Shown: positions 1-7,577 of the stretch, piece by piece
How the letters are laid out: each line of letters opens with the position of its first letter
Numbering within the stretch: position 1 is the first letter of the stretch
Origin: Litorisediminicola beolgyonensis
GTDB lineage: Bacteria > Pseudomonadota > Alphaproteobacteria > Rhodobacterales > Rhodobacteraceae
Assembly (NCBI RefSeq): GCF_042679605.1
Contig: NZ_JBHTMU010000038.1
Coordinates: forward strand, 1-35,325
Direction: 5' to 3'
DNA length: 35,325 nt
Program-made: the position numbers and the translations under genes
The notes under the pieces: generated by a model
Database searches by the model: none
What the model was told of the DNA's origin: nothing
Seen by the model: only the letters and a program-made list of their open reading frames with translations

Positions 1-1
1 C

Positions 2-790
2 GCGTCGCTCGGAGGCGGCGGAGGCGGGGGCGGCGGCAGCGTGCCGGTCAGCGTCGCGCTCGACCGTTTCACGATCTCCGAGGGCATCGCGCTCGAAGGC
101 CTGCGCGGCGATTTCACCGCGTCGGGCGGCCTTTCGGGCCGCTTCACCGCGCGCATGGCCGGGACCGGAGCGCCGATCGAGGGGCGGCTCGTGCCGCAGA
201 ACGGCGGCACCGCGATCGAGGCGCAAAGCTCCGATGCGGGCCGGGTCCTTCTGTCGACGGGCATCCTGAAATCCGTCGAAGGCGGCGCGATGACCCTGCG
301 CATGGTGCCGGTCGCCGGGGCGCAGGGGCAGTATGACGGGCAGGTCGTGGTGCAGGGGCCGCGCCTCACGGATGCGCCTGCCATCGCGTCGCTCTTCGAT
401 GCGGTGAGCGTCGTCGGTCTCATCGACCAGCTCGAGGGGCCGGGCATCTTCTTTTCCGAGGTCGATGCCCGCTTCCGGCTGACGCCGTCGCGGCTGGTCC
501 TTGCCGAGAGCAGCGCGGTCGGGCCGTCCATGGGCCTGTCACTCGACGGCTATTACGATCTCGCGCAGAAGCGGCTCGACATGCAGGGCGTGTTCTCGCC
601 GATCTACGTGCTGAACGGCATCGGCTCGCTCTTCACCCGGCGCGGAGAGGGGCTTCTGGGCTTCAACTTCACGCTGACCGGCCCGGCGAGCCAGCCGCAG
701 GTTGCGGTCAATCCGCTTTCGGTGTTCACACCCGCCATGTTCCGCGAGATCTTCCGGCGACCTCCGCCGAACCCGCGGGGAGGCAACTGA
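2..790 (+). CDS. AsmA/YhdP-like envelope protein, C-terminal part (5' truncated by window)
   Basis: The reading frame is open from base 2 to a stop at 788-790 and no true start is visible, so this is the 3' part of a longer gene. It begins in a poly-glycine run and continues as beta-rich sequence. The last ~110 residues carry the pattern of the AsmA-like C-terminal domain: an SxGLSLDGYYDL-type segment, then GVFSPIYVLNGIGSLF, then a GxNFTLTGPASQPQVAVNPLSVFTPAMFREIF ending. In YhdP/TamB/AsmA relatives this region is periplasmic and is linked to lipid transport or envelope homeostasis; that role is transferred from the family. queA starts 8 bases downstream, so the two may be co-transcribed. The GTG at 41 could be mistaken for a start but lies inside the frame. 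Confidence 0.75.
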   Translation, partial: ASLGGGGGGGGGSVPVSVALDRFTISEGIALEGLRGDFTASGGLSGRFTARMAGTGAPIEGRLVPQNGGTAIEAQSSDAGRVLLSTGILKSVEGGAMTLRMVPVAGAQGQYDGQVVVQGPRLTDAPAIASLFDAVSVVGLIDQLEGPGIFFSEVDARFRLTPSRLVLAESSAVGPSMGLSLDGYYDLAQKRLDMQGVFSPIYVLNGIGSLFTRRGEGLLGFNFTLTGPASQPQVAVNPLSVFTPAMFREIFRRPPPNPRGGN

Positions 791-797
791 GGCGCGG

Positions 798-1847
798 ATG
801 CAGCTTTCCGATTTCGATTTCGACCTGCCTGACGAGCTGATCGCGACCCGGCCCGCGTGGCCTCGCTCCTCGGCGCGGCTCCTGGTGGCCGAGGGCGACC
901 GGATCACCGACGCTGTGGTGCGCGACCTGACCGACTGGCTCCGGCCCGGCGACCGACTGATCCTGAACGACACGCGGGTGATCCCGGCGCGTCTCTTCGG
1001 GACGCGGCGGCGTGCGGGCGCGCAGGGGGTGAGCGAGGCGCGGATCGAGGTGACGCTCCTCGAGCCGCAGCCGGATGGCACATGGTCGGCTTTGTGCAAG
1101 CCGCTGAAGAAGCTTCACGAAGGCGAGACGGTCATGTTTTCCAATGACCTGTCGGCAGTTCTTGAGAGCAAGTCCGACGGGCAGGCGCGGTTGCGCTTCT
1201 CCTGCGAGGGCGCCGATTTCGACGCCGCGCTCGATGCGGTCGGGGCCATGCCGCTGCCGCCCTACATTGCCGGAAAACGCGCCGCCGACCGGCAGGACCA
1301 CGAGGATTACCAGACCGTCTGGGCCGAGAAGCGTGGTGCCGTGGCCGCACCGACCGCGAGTCTTCACTTCGACGCCGATCTCCTTGACCGGATTGAGAAA
1401 ATGGGCGTCGGACTGACCCGCGTCACTCTGCATGTCGGGGCGGGCACGTTCCTGCCCGTGAAGGTCGACGACGTGACCACCCACAAGATGCACGGCGAAT
1501 GGGGCGAGGTCAGCGACAGCGCCGCCGCCGAGATCGCGGCCACCCGCGCGGCGGGCGGGAGGGTGATCCCGGTCGGCACCACCGCGCTGCGCCTGATCGA
1601 GACCGCCGCGCGCGACACCGGCGTGGTCCAACCGTGGCGCGGCGTCACCGACATCTTCATCTACCCGGGCTTCGAGTTCCGCGCGACCGATGCGCTGATG
1701 ACCAATTTCCACCTGCCGAAATCGACGCTGATGATGCTGGTCTCGGCGCTGATGGGGCGCGAGCGGGTGGCGCGGATTTATGACCATGCCATCGCCGAGC
1801 GGTATCGGTTCTTCTCTTATGGCGACGCGTCGCTGCTGATCCCCTGA
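798..1847 (+). CDS. queA: S-adenosylmethionine:tRNA ribosyltransferase-isomerase QueA
   Basis: A 349-residue cytoplasmic enzyme that transfers and isomerises the ribosyl group of S-adenosylmethionine onto 7-aminomethyl-7-deazaguanine in tRNA, giving epoxyqueuosine at the wobble position of GUN anticodons. The N-terminus (LSDFDFDLPDELIATRPAWPR-type), the LILNDTRVIPARLFG block, the PLPPYI block, the TASLHF segment, the HVGAGTFLPV block and the C-terminal TNFHLPKSTLMMLVSALMG block are family hallmarks, in the right order and at full length. The ATG at 798 gives the canonical N-terminus; the frame is open further upstream but only through the end of the preceding gene. The stop codon lies inside a hairpin shared with the convergent tadG-like gene. 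Confidence 0.96.
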   Translation: MQLSDFDFDLPDELIATRPAWPRSSARLLVAEGDRITDAVVRDLTDWLRPGDRLILNDTRVIPARLFGTRRRAGAQGVSEARIEVTLLEPQPDGTWSALCKPLKKLHEGETVMFSNDLSAVLESKSDGQARLRFSCEGADFDAALDAVGAMPLPPYIAGKRAADRQDHEDYQTVWAEKRGAVAAPTASLHFDADLLDRIEKMGVGLTRVTLHVGAGTFLPVKVDDVTTHKMHGEWGEVSDSAAAEIAATRAAGGRVIPVGTTALRLIETAARDTGVVQPWRGVTDIFIYPGFEFRATDALMTNFHLPKSTLMMLVSALMGRERVARIYDHAIAERYRFFSYGDASLLIP

Positions 1848-1857
1848 CGGGATCAGC
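1835..1857. terminator. Hairpin between convergent queA and tadG-like gene
   Basis: A perfect 9-bp inverted repeat, GCTGATCCC (1835-1843) and GGGATCAGC (1849-1857), with a 5-base loop. It contains both stop codons: queA TGA at 1845-1847 in the loop and the tadG-like TGA (complement of 1853-1855) in the right arm. There is no T-tract on either side. I infer a bidirectional transcription end or mRNA 3'-end stabiliser. Confidence 0.6.
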
Positions 1858-3127
1858 GCAGCGCGACGGTGTCGCGGGTAAAGAGGGTCTCCACGCCGAT
1901 GCAGACCGGCAGGCTCGCGAGGTCGATGACCTGCTGGGCCGTGTCCTCGACGGTCTCGGTCAACGGGTTCAGCCCTTCGACAAGCGATCCGAGGACGGTG
2001 CCGGTCTCCTCGACCGTCTCCTCGAAGAAACGGCTGAAGGGACTCTGTCGGTCGACGAGCGCGGGCAGTTCCGCGGCCGCGCGGGCGTCGATATCGACGA
2101 GGACCTTCACGCCCGCGCCTGGGCGGCAGGCCACGGGCTCGGGATGGAGCGTGTCCTCGATCACGCTGGTGCTCTGGCTTCCGGCGAGGAGACCGCCGAG
2201 ATTCGACACGACGATGGACGCCGAAAGGTCGATCCGCGCGCCGGTCCGCAGAGGGCAGGCGGCGTAAAGCGCGGCGTTGCGCAGGACCAGGTCGTCATGC
2301 AGATGCACCGTCCGGTCGCTGTCGCAATCCACGCGATACGTGCCGTCGGAGAGCACGCTGATCTCCGAGAGCGCCGCCGGGCTGATCAGTGTCGTGGCCT
2401 GCGCGTAGGTGTCGCGGAAGATCTGCGGCCCGCTCACTCCGCCCAGATCGACGATCCCGCCATCCGCCAGACCCGACGCCTCGGCAATCAGCCCCGAGAG
2501 CATCCGGGCCGCATCATCGGAAAGCCAGGCCGGTCGCGCGCCGTAATCCACCTCGGCCGAGGCGCGGAGGCAGATTCCGACATAGACATCCCGCGCCGCC
2601 ACATCCGCCCGCCCCTGAAGCGAGAGCAGCGGATCCTCGCAGAGAATCCGCGGGCGTGCCTCGAAGAGCGCCGTCGCGCGGCCGGTGATCGACCAGGGCT
2701 CGAAGCCGAATATCTGCAGGAACATCAGCGACACCGGCCGCTGGAGCGCGTCGGTGCGCGCCAGCGTGACCTGGACCGCGTTCGGCGGCGACTGGTCCCG
2801 GACGAAGCCCTTGGAGGCATCGATCCGACCGAGCGCGAAGCTGTCGGCATCCCAGGAGGTCGCCAGCGCCGTGCCGTCGAGCGCGCTGAGCGTGATCCGT
2901 TGGGCCACGTCCCGGGGCGTTTCGTCTTCCATTGGCTCGGAAGCGCGCACCGCCGCCGAGAGCGCGGCGGCCTCGGCGGTGGATTGCAGGATTTCCCGCA
3001 CGCGCCAGGCATTCGAGATGTCCACCGCCGCGCCGCCCATCAGCGCGAGGATCGCCGAGAGCGCGATCGCATGGACGGTGCCGAACCCGTCGGTGTCCCG
3101 CGCCAGTCGTTTCAGAAGAAGGCGCAT
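1853..3127 (-). CDS. TadG-like pilus assembly / Flp-associated protein
   Basis: A 424-residue protein with a short cytoplasmic N-terminus and one membrane segment at about residues 18-36, preceded by the TDGFGTVHAIALSAILALMGGAAVDISNAWRVRE stretch typical of TadG/TadE-like prepilin-type proteins. In Tad systems these minor pilin-like proteins have one membrane anchor and a large extracytoplasmic domain. The rest is not diagnostic but has paired cysteines (CEDPLL, CLRAS, CDSDR, ACPLR, ACRPG, VCIGV) consistent with an exported, disulfide-bearing domain. No von Willebrand A metal site is obvious. The ATG overlaps the upstream TadE-like gene's stop by one base (TGATG), so translation is probably coupled. 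No tadA/B/C or secretin genes are in the window, so the pair lies apart from any main tad cluster. Confidence 0.7.
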   Translation of the reverse strand: MRLLLKRLARDTDGFGTVHAIALSAILALMGGAAVDISNAWRVREILQSTAEAAALSAAVRASEPMEDETPRDVAQRITLSALDGTALATSWDADSFALGRIDASKGFVRDQSPPNAVQVTLARTDALQRPVSLMFLQIFGFEPWSITGRATALFEARPRILCEDPLLSLQGRADVAARDVYVGICLRASAEVDYGARPAWLSDDAARMLSGLIAEASGLADGGIVDLGGVSGPQIFRDTYAQATTLISPAALSEISVLSDGTYRVDCDSDRTVHLHDDLVLRNAALYAACPLRTGARIDLSASIVVSNLGGLLAGSQSTSVIEDTLHPEPVACRPGAGVKVLVDIDARAAAELPALVDRQSPFSRFFEETVEETGTVLGSLVEGLNPLTETVEDTAQQVIDLASLPVCIGVETLFTRDTVALR

Positions 3128-3531
3128 CAGACCGGCTCCCGCAGCATGGCCACCCGGGCGCGGATCGGCGAGGGCATGATGCGCGGCAGGATCGGCGTGA
3201 TCGCGGCATCGGTGCTGTCGATGCTGGCGCGGATGCGAACCTCCGTGCGCGTGCCGTTGACCTGAAGGTCGACCGGCATGTGGGATAACAGAAGCGAGTT
3301 CCGGAAATACTCCGCAGCCTCGCCCTCGGTGATCCGATGCGTCGCAATCGCCCGCGCGGTATCGCGGGACGTGTGCCAGAGAGAGGCGCTCACGATCATC
3401 GAAAACGACAGGTCGATGACGACGAGCAGCTTAAGGAACAACAGTGGAAACCAGATGGCGAACTCGACAGAGGCATTGCCGGTCTGGTCTTTGGGAAAAC
3501 AAACCCAGGAACTTGAATACTCACAGGGCAT
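3127..3531 (-). CDS. TadE-like pilus assembly protein
   Basis: A 134-residue protein with the TadE pattern near the N-terminus: a charged stretch, then GNASVEFAIWFPLLFLKLLVVIDLSF forming the single membrane segment at about residues 17-45, then a ~90-residue soluble region. TadE-like proteins are pseudopilins processed and placed in the membrane for Flp pilus assembly; the role here is inferred from that family. The start is supported by an AAGGAG ribosome binding site (complement of 3539-3544) seven bases from the ATG. It is the first gene of a two-gene operon with the TadG-like gene, which starts on its stop codon. Confidence 0.68.
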   Translation of the reverse strand: MPCEYSSSWVCFPKDQTGNASVEFAIWFPLLFLKLLVVIDLSFSMIVSASLWHTSRDTARAIATHRITEGEAAEYFRNSLLLSHMPVDLQVNGTRTEVRIRASIDSTDAAITPILPRIMPSPIRARVAMLREPV

Positions 3532-3943
3532 GCAGGCACTCCTTGCGAATCATTCTTGAATGCTTTCAGGAGGCCGTTTCTTTCTGCCGGAAAAATGGCT
3601 GGAGCCGCCAAATTCCTACCGAAAGATTAACGCGTGACTGCCGTGTTTCGAGCATATACCTGAAAATAAGAGAAAATTGAGGTTAACGCTGGCGCCGTGA
3701 TAACGTCGATTTTACTCTGAGTTGAATTCAGTTCTGTTCAAAACGTGACGGACAGGCCCGGCGAGCACCGGCTTTTGGTGGGGTCGCGCAGCTCCAATCC
3801 GCGTCCTCAAAAAATTGTGTCAAGAAAAAATATTATAGCGAATGCCACCCTTGGATCGCTGCCGAAAAAAGTGGCTTTCCGCCGCGCGTCGGGGCGAGTA
3901 AGGCACGAGCAAATTTGGACAGGACACGCGCGGAGGCGGGCCG
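3532..3943. promoter_or_regulatory. Divergent intergenic region, no gene seen
   Basis: About 410 bases between the divergent tadE-like and MFS genes. It is clearly more AT-rich than its surroundings, especially near 3600-3730 and 3808-3840, where a TATTAT hexamer sits at 3831-3836. Promoters for both genes must lie here, but I could not pair a convincing -35 with a -10. Short open frames are present but have no coding character. Confidence 0.5.
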
Positions 3944-5215
3944 ATGCTCCATGTGCTGAAATCTTCATGGGCGCTCCTCCTCGGGATGATGCTGCTGATG
4001 CTGGGCAACGGCCTTCAGGGCTCGCTTCTCGGCGTGCGCGGCGGCGACGAGGGGTTCTCGGCCTTCCAGATGTCGATGGTGATGTCGGCCTATTTCGTGG
4101 GCTTCCTCATCGCCTCGCGGCTCACGCCGTCGATGATCCGCAATGTCGGACATGTCCGCGTCTTCGCGGCACTCGGGTCGTTCATCTCGGCGGTGCTGAT
4201 CCTCTATCCGGCCTTCCCCCATCCGATCACCTGGATGCTGGGGCGGGTCGTGATCGGCTTCTGCTTCTGCGGCGTCTACGTGACGGCCGAGAGTTGGTTG
4301 AACAACTCGGCCACCAACGAGACCCGCGGGCAGGCGCTGTCGCTCTACATGATCGTGCAGATGGTCGGCATCATCGTCGCGCAGCAGATGCTGGTGATCC
4401 CGGACGACTCGGGCTTTCTGCTCTTCGTGATCCCGTCGGTGCTGGTTTCGATCGCCTTTGCGCCGATCCTCCTGACCGTGACGCCGACGCCCGCCTTCGA
4501 GACCACGAAGCCGATGAACCTCGTCGCGCTTTACAAGACCTCGCCCTTGGGCTGCACCGGCATGTTCCTGATGGGCGGGGTCTACGGCGCGCAGTTCGGC
4601 ATGTCGGCGGTGTTCGGGCGCGAGGCGGGGCTGAGCCTCGGGCAGATCTCGCTCTTCGTCTCGGCGATCTACACCGGCGCGCTGATCGCGCAATATCCGC
4701 TCGGCTGGCTTTCGGACAAGGTCGACCGCCGTCGCCTGATCACGCTGGTCTCTGCCGTGGGCGGGGCCGCCGCGCTGGTCGCGATGCTCTTCGAGGTGCC
4801 GTTCTACGCGCTTCTCGGGCTTGCCTTCGTGATCGGCGGCGCGGCCAACCCGCTCTATTCCATGCTCATCGCCTACACGAACGACTTCCTGCCGCATGAG
4901 GACATGGCCTCGGCCTCGGCGGGCATGCTCTTCATCAACGGTCTCGGCGCCATTGCCGGACCGCTCCTGGCGGGCTGGGTGATGGAGCAGATCGGCGCGC
5001 GCGGATACTTCCTGCAGATCTCGGTGCTGATGCTCCTGATGACGCTTTACGGGCTCTACCGGATGACGGTGCGCGCGGCGCCCTCGGTCTCCGACACGAA
5101 CTCCTACGCGCCGCTGGCACCGACCGGGACCATCGTCGCCATGGAAGTGGCGCAGGAATACGCGATTGATGCAGAGACGGAACGCGCGGAAGCCGAAACA
5201 CGGCTCAGCGCGTGA
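3944..5215 (+). CDS. Major facilitator superfamily transporter
   Basis: A 423-residue inner-membrane protein with about 12 hydrophobic segments. MFS signatures include the inter-helix 2/3 region around residues 63-70, a second-half loop GWLSDKVDRRRLI (the usual DR-rich loop between helices 8 and 9) and an ATNETRGQALSLYM segment. It resembles the YcaD-like sugar-phosphate/drug branch of MFS, but the substrate cannot be deduced. The C-terminal ~40 residues are hydrophilic and acidic. GGAGG at 3932-3936, seven bases before the ATG, supports the start. It is transcribed alone, with a 120-base gap to the next gene. Confidence 0.88.
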   Translation: MLHVLKSSWALLLGMMLLMLGNGLQGSLLGVRGGDEGFSAFQMSMVMSAYFVGFLIASRLTPSMIRNVGHVRVFAALGSFISAVLILYPAFPHPITWMLGRVVIGFCFCGVYVTAESWLNNSATNETRGQALSLYMIVQMVGIIVAQQMLVIPDDSGFLLFVIPSVLVSIAFAPILLTVTPTPAFETTKPMNLVALYKTSPLGCTGMFLMGGVYGAQFGMSAVFGREAGLSLGQISLFVSAIYTGALIAQYPLGWLSDKVDRRRLITLVSAVGGAAALVAMLFEVPFYALLGLAFVIGGAANPLYSMLIAYTNDFLPHEDMASASAGMLFINGLGAIAGPLLAGWVMEQIGARGYFLQISVLMLLMTLYGLYRMTVRAAPSVSDTNSYAPLAPTGTIVAMEVAQEYAIDAETERAEAETRLSA

Positions 5216-5338
5216 GCAAAAGCCAGGCGTCAGGCCGTTTTGTGACGGGCTGACATCATATTTGACTGTGGAAACGGGATCCTGCGCGCTTATCTTTGAT
5301 CTGCACGACAGGTGCGCCGACGGTGAGGAGTGTTCGGT

Positions 5339-5917
5339 ATGGCGGGTCCGGATGAAATTCTGAGTTTCTGGCTCGACGAGGTTGGGCCCGATGGCTGGTA
5401 CAAGCAGGACGACGCGCTCGATCAACGCATTCGGGACGATTTCGAGGATGTCTGGGACGAGGCGATGGAGGGCCGGTTCGGTCTCTGGTTGACCTATCCC
5501 TCCGGCGTTCTGGCCTATGTCATCCTGCTCGACCAGTTCTCGCGAAACATGTTCCGGGGCGAGGCCAAGGCGTTCTCCTCGGACAAGATCGCGCTGGCGG
5601 CGTCCAAGGGCGCGATCGCCAAGGGCTGGGATCTCAAGATCGACACACCGGCGCGGCAGTTCTTCTACCTGCCGATGATGCATTCCGAGAATCTCTGCGA
5701 TCAGGATCGCTGCGTGCGCCTGATGAAGGAGCGCATGCCGGATTCGGACGGGAGCAATCTCCTCCACGCCAAGGTCCATCGCGAAATCATCCGCAAGTTC
5801 GGCCGGTTCCCGTATCGCAACGATGCGCTGAACCGCACGGTCACCGAGGCTGAACGGAGCTTTCTGGATGAGGGCGGCTATGGCCGCATGCTGCGTGAGT
5901 TCCAGGTCGACGCCTGA
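5339..5917 (+). CDS. DUF924 family protein
   Basis: A 192-residue soluble, helix-rich protein of the DUF924 family. Recognisable landmarks are the N-terminal ILSFWLDE, the WLTYPSGVLAYVILLDQFSRNMFRG block (LDQFSRN is the family signature), the FFYLPMMHSE block and HRxIIRKFGRFPYRN near the C-terminus. The biochemical function of the family is not established; it has a TPR-like helical fold. I chose the ATG at 5339 because GGTGAGGAG lies eight bases upstream; a GTG at 5330 overlaps that ribosome binding site and is unlikely. The gene converges on the HD-domain gene with a hairpin between them. Confidence 0.88.
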   Translation: MAGPDEILSFWLDEVGPDGWYKQDDALDQRIRDDFEDVWDEAMEGRFGLWLTYPSGVLAYVILLDQFSRNMFRGEAKAFSSDKIALAASKGAIAKGWDLKIDTPARQFFYLPMMHSENLCDQDRCVRLMKERMPDSDGSNLLHAKVHREIIRKFGRFPYRNDALNRTVTEAERSFLDEGGYGRMLREFQVDA

Positions 5918-5936
5918 CGGGGTGCGGCCCCCTCAG
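5914..5936. terminator. Hairpin between convergent DUF924 and HD-domain genes
   Basis: CTGA-C-GGGG, loop TGCGG, CCCC-C-TCAG: a 4-bp stem, a C/C mismatch and a second 4-bp GC stem. Both stop codons (TGA at 5915-5917 on plus, complement of 5933-5935 on minus) form the base of the stem. No T-tract follows. The design matches the hairpin at 1835-1857. Confidence 0.5.
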
Positions 5937-6508
5937 CGCGCGAAGAACGCGGCGACGCGGGGGGCCAGCCAGTCCCAGAGCGCGGGCGCGGCCCGGTTGA
6001 TCTTGGGCGCGACCTTTTCGAGAAACAGCGCGTGGGTCACCCCGTATTCGACCCAGGTGCCGCCGCCATTGGCGAGGTTCTGGTTCGGCGGCTGGAAGCG
6101 GTCGAGCGATTTGGCGAAGCGGGCATCGGCGCTTTCGGCGGCCTCGAATTCCAGCCAGAGCGCCAGCGCCTCCTCGGCCTGATCGGGCGGCAGGAGGCCG
6201 AAGATGCGCTTCGCGGCGGCCTCTTCTTTCTCGGCAAGGCCCGGGTCGGGCGCGCCCGCGAAGATCGGCGCGTCGCCCGCGTCGATCTCGACCAGGTCGT
6301 GAATGAGGAGCATCCGGATCACCCGGTCGCGGTCGACCTCAGTCTCGGCATGTTCCGAGAGGATCAGCGCATAGAGCGCCAGGTGCCAGGAATGCTCGGC
6401 CGAGTTCTCGCGCCTTGTGCCGTCGCCGATCCGGCTGGCGCGCAAGACGCCCTTGAGCCGGTCGGCCTCGGACAGAAAGGCCATTTGCCGGTCGAGCCGG
6501 TCGCTCAT
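5933..6508 (-). CDS. HD-domain hydrolase, YfbR/HDDC2-like 5'-deoxynucleotidase
   Basis: A 191-residue cytoplasmic HD-superfamily protein. The metal-binding set is visible: H39 in NSAEHSWH, H70-D71 in LLIHDLVEIDAGD, and D136 in KSLDRFQP, the layout of the HDDC2/YfbR group that removes phosphate from deoxynucleoside monophosphates. The length also fits. The exact substrate is inferred from the family. The ATG overlaps the stop of the upstream 80-residue gene as ATGA (6505-6508), so it is the last gene of a coupled three-gene operon that begins with the alpha/beta hydrolase. Confidence 0.85.
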   Translation of the reverse strand: MSDRLDRQMAFLSEADRLKGVLRASRIGDGTRRENSAEHSWHLALYALILSEHAETEVDRDRVIRMLLIHDLVEIDAGDAPIFAGAPDPGLAEKEEAAAKRIFGLLPPDQAEEALALWLEFEAAESADARFAKSLDRFQPPNQNLANGGGTWVEYGVTHALFLEKVAPKINRAAPALWDWLAPRVAAFFAR

Positions 6509-6747
6509 TCGCTTTGCGGGGGCGCGGTCCCGGCGCGCTTGGCGCGGATGAAGTCGATCAGGAAGGCCCGTCCGCGCCGTTCGGCCAGACGCACGCGGAT
6601 CGAGGTCAGATAGGCCTCTTCGAGCGTGGTCGAGGCCGCGGCGAGGACCTTGGCGACATCCATGTAGAGCCGGTCCTCGCCCAGCTCATCCATCGCCTTC
6701 AGGGTGTCCTGGGCGAGCTTGTCGGCCATCTCGGTGACGAAGCTCAT
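6505..6747 (-). CDS. Small conserved-looking protein, unknown function
   Basis: An 80-residue, mostly helical soluble protein without signal peptide, membrane segment or cysteine. It is rich in Ala, Leu, Glu and Arg (MADKLAQDTLKAMDELG, then YLTSIRVRLAERRGRAFLIDFIRAK). I do not recognise a named family. It is tightly packed between the hydrolase gene (4-base gap) and the HD gene (ATGA overlap), and its codon use matches its neighbours, so it is very likely real. A helical adaptor role is possible but not shown. Confidence 0.75.
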   Translation of the reverse strand: MSFVTEMADKLAQDTLKAMDELGEDRLYMDVAKVLAAASTTLEEAYLTSIRVRLAERRGRAFLIDFIRAKRAGTAPPQSE

Positions 6748-6751
6748 GTCA

Positions 6752-7405
6752 TCACCGCGTCGTCTCGGTCAGGCGGCGCTTGACGTAATCGGTGGTGGTT
6801 CCGATCAGCGTCTCCATGTGGGGCTCTTCAAAGAAATGCCCCGAGCCGTCGACCTCTTCATGGGTGATGGTGATGCCCTTCTGCTCCTTGAGCTTGCCCA
6901 CGAGCGTCCGCGTGTCCGCCGGCGGCGCCACGCGATCGGCGGTGCCGTTGATGATCAGCCCGGACGAGGGGCAGGGCGCCAGGAACGAGAAATCGTACAT
7001 GTTGGCGGGCGGAGAGACCGACACGAAGCCGGTGATCTCGGGACGGCGCATCAGAAGCTGCATGCCGATCCACGCGCCGAAGGAGAAGCCCGCCACCCAG
7101 CAATGCTTGGAATTGGCGTTCATCGACTGGAGATAATCCAGCGCCGAGGCCGCGTCCGACAACTCGCCCACGCCCTGATCGTATTCGCCCTGGCTTCGTC
7201 CGACACCGCGGAAATTGAAGCGCAACACGGTGAAGCCCATGTTGTAGAACGCATAATGCAGGTTGTAGACGACCTTGTTGTTCATCGTGCCGCCGAACTG
7301 CGGATGCGGGTGCAGCACGATGGCGATGGGGGCGTCACGGTCTTTTTGCGGGTGGTAGCGGCCTTCGAGACGGCCTTCTGGTCCGGGAAAGATGACCTCG
7401 GGCAT
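6752..7405 (-). CDS. Alpha/beta hydrolase (COG2945-like)
   Basis: A 217-residue cytoplasmic alpha/beta hydrolase. An HPHPQFGGTMNN segment (residues 32-43) precedes the RFNFRGVGRSQG loop. The nucleophile elbow is GFSFG (106-110, Ser108), with Asp157 in NGTADRVAPP and His190 in DGSGHFF as likely acid and base. This is the compact type found next to fatty-acid and nucleotide genes in many alphaproteobacteria; the substrate is unknown. It leads a minus-strand operon with the 80-residue gene and the HD gene. Its start is only 66 bases from the ICE-like box at 7471-7485, so iron control of this side is possible but untested. Confidence 0.88.
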   Translation of the reverse strand: MPEVIFPGPEGRLEGRYHPQKDRDAPIAIVLHPHPQFGGTMNNKVVYNLHYAFYNMGFTVLRFNFRGVGRSQGEYDQGVGELSDAASALDYLQSMNANSKHCWVAGFSFGAWIGMQLLMRRPEITGFVSVSPPANMYDFSFLAPCPSSGLIINGTADRVAPPADTRTLVGKLKEQKGITITHEEVDGSGHFFEEPHMETLIGTTTDYVKRRLTETTR

Positions 7406-7448
7406 GAGGCGGCGCGGCTCCTTGACGGTTCGTCACCGGTGCGAATTG

Positions 7449-7485
7449 TTGACGAATTCGCTCGGCTACTTTAGAACGCTTCTAA
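7449..7485 (+). promoter_or_regulatory. iscR/suf promoter with overlapping ICE (Irr-box-like) operator
   Basis: TTGACG (7449-7454) and TAGAAC (7472-7477) are separated by 17 bases. The -10 hexamer lies inside TTAGAA-CGC-TTCTAA (7471-7485), a perfect 6-3-6 inverted repeat that matches the iron control element bound by Irr in alphaproteobacteria. The box sits 92-107 bases upstream of the iscR ATG. Binding there should block RNA polymerase; regulator identity is inferred from the motif. Confidence 0.65.
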
Positions 7486-7491
7486 TCTATA

Positions 7492-7511
7492 GCGCGCAGA
7501 CATGTGCGCGC
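7492..7511 (+). promoter_or_regulatory. Inverted repeat in the iscR leader
   Basis: GCGCGCA (7492-7498) and TGCGCGC (7505-7511) form a perfect 7-bp inverted repeat around GACATG, just after the predicted transcription start. It could be an operator, for example for IscR, or a hairpin at the 5' end of the mRNA. Confidence 0.4.
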
Positions 7512-7577
7512 AGGGTCTTGACGCAGATAGGCAATCCACATTGCAAGGTCAATCGGCGTCGTAGGGAGAGCGCGGCG

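Noticed and set aside
3965..5779. 604-codon minus-strand frame opposite the MFS and DUF924 genes
   Set aside because: Composition is Arg/His/Asp-rich without domain, typical of antisense shadow.
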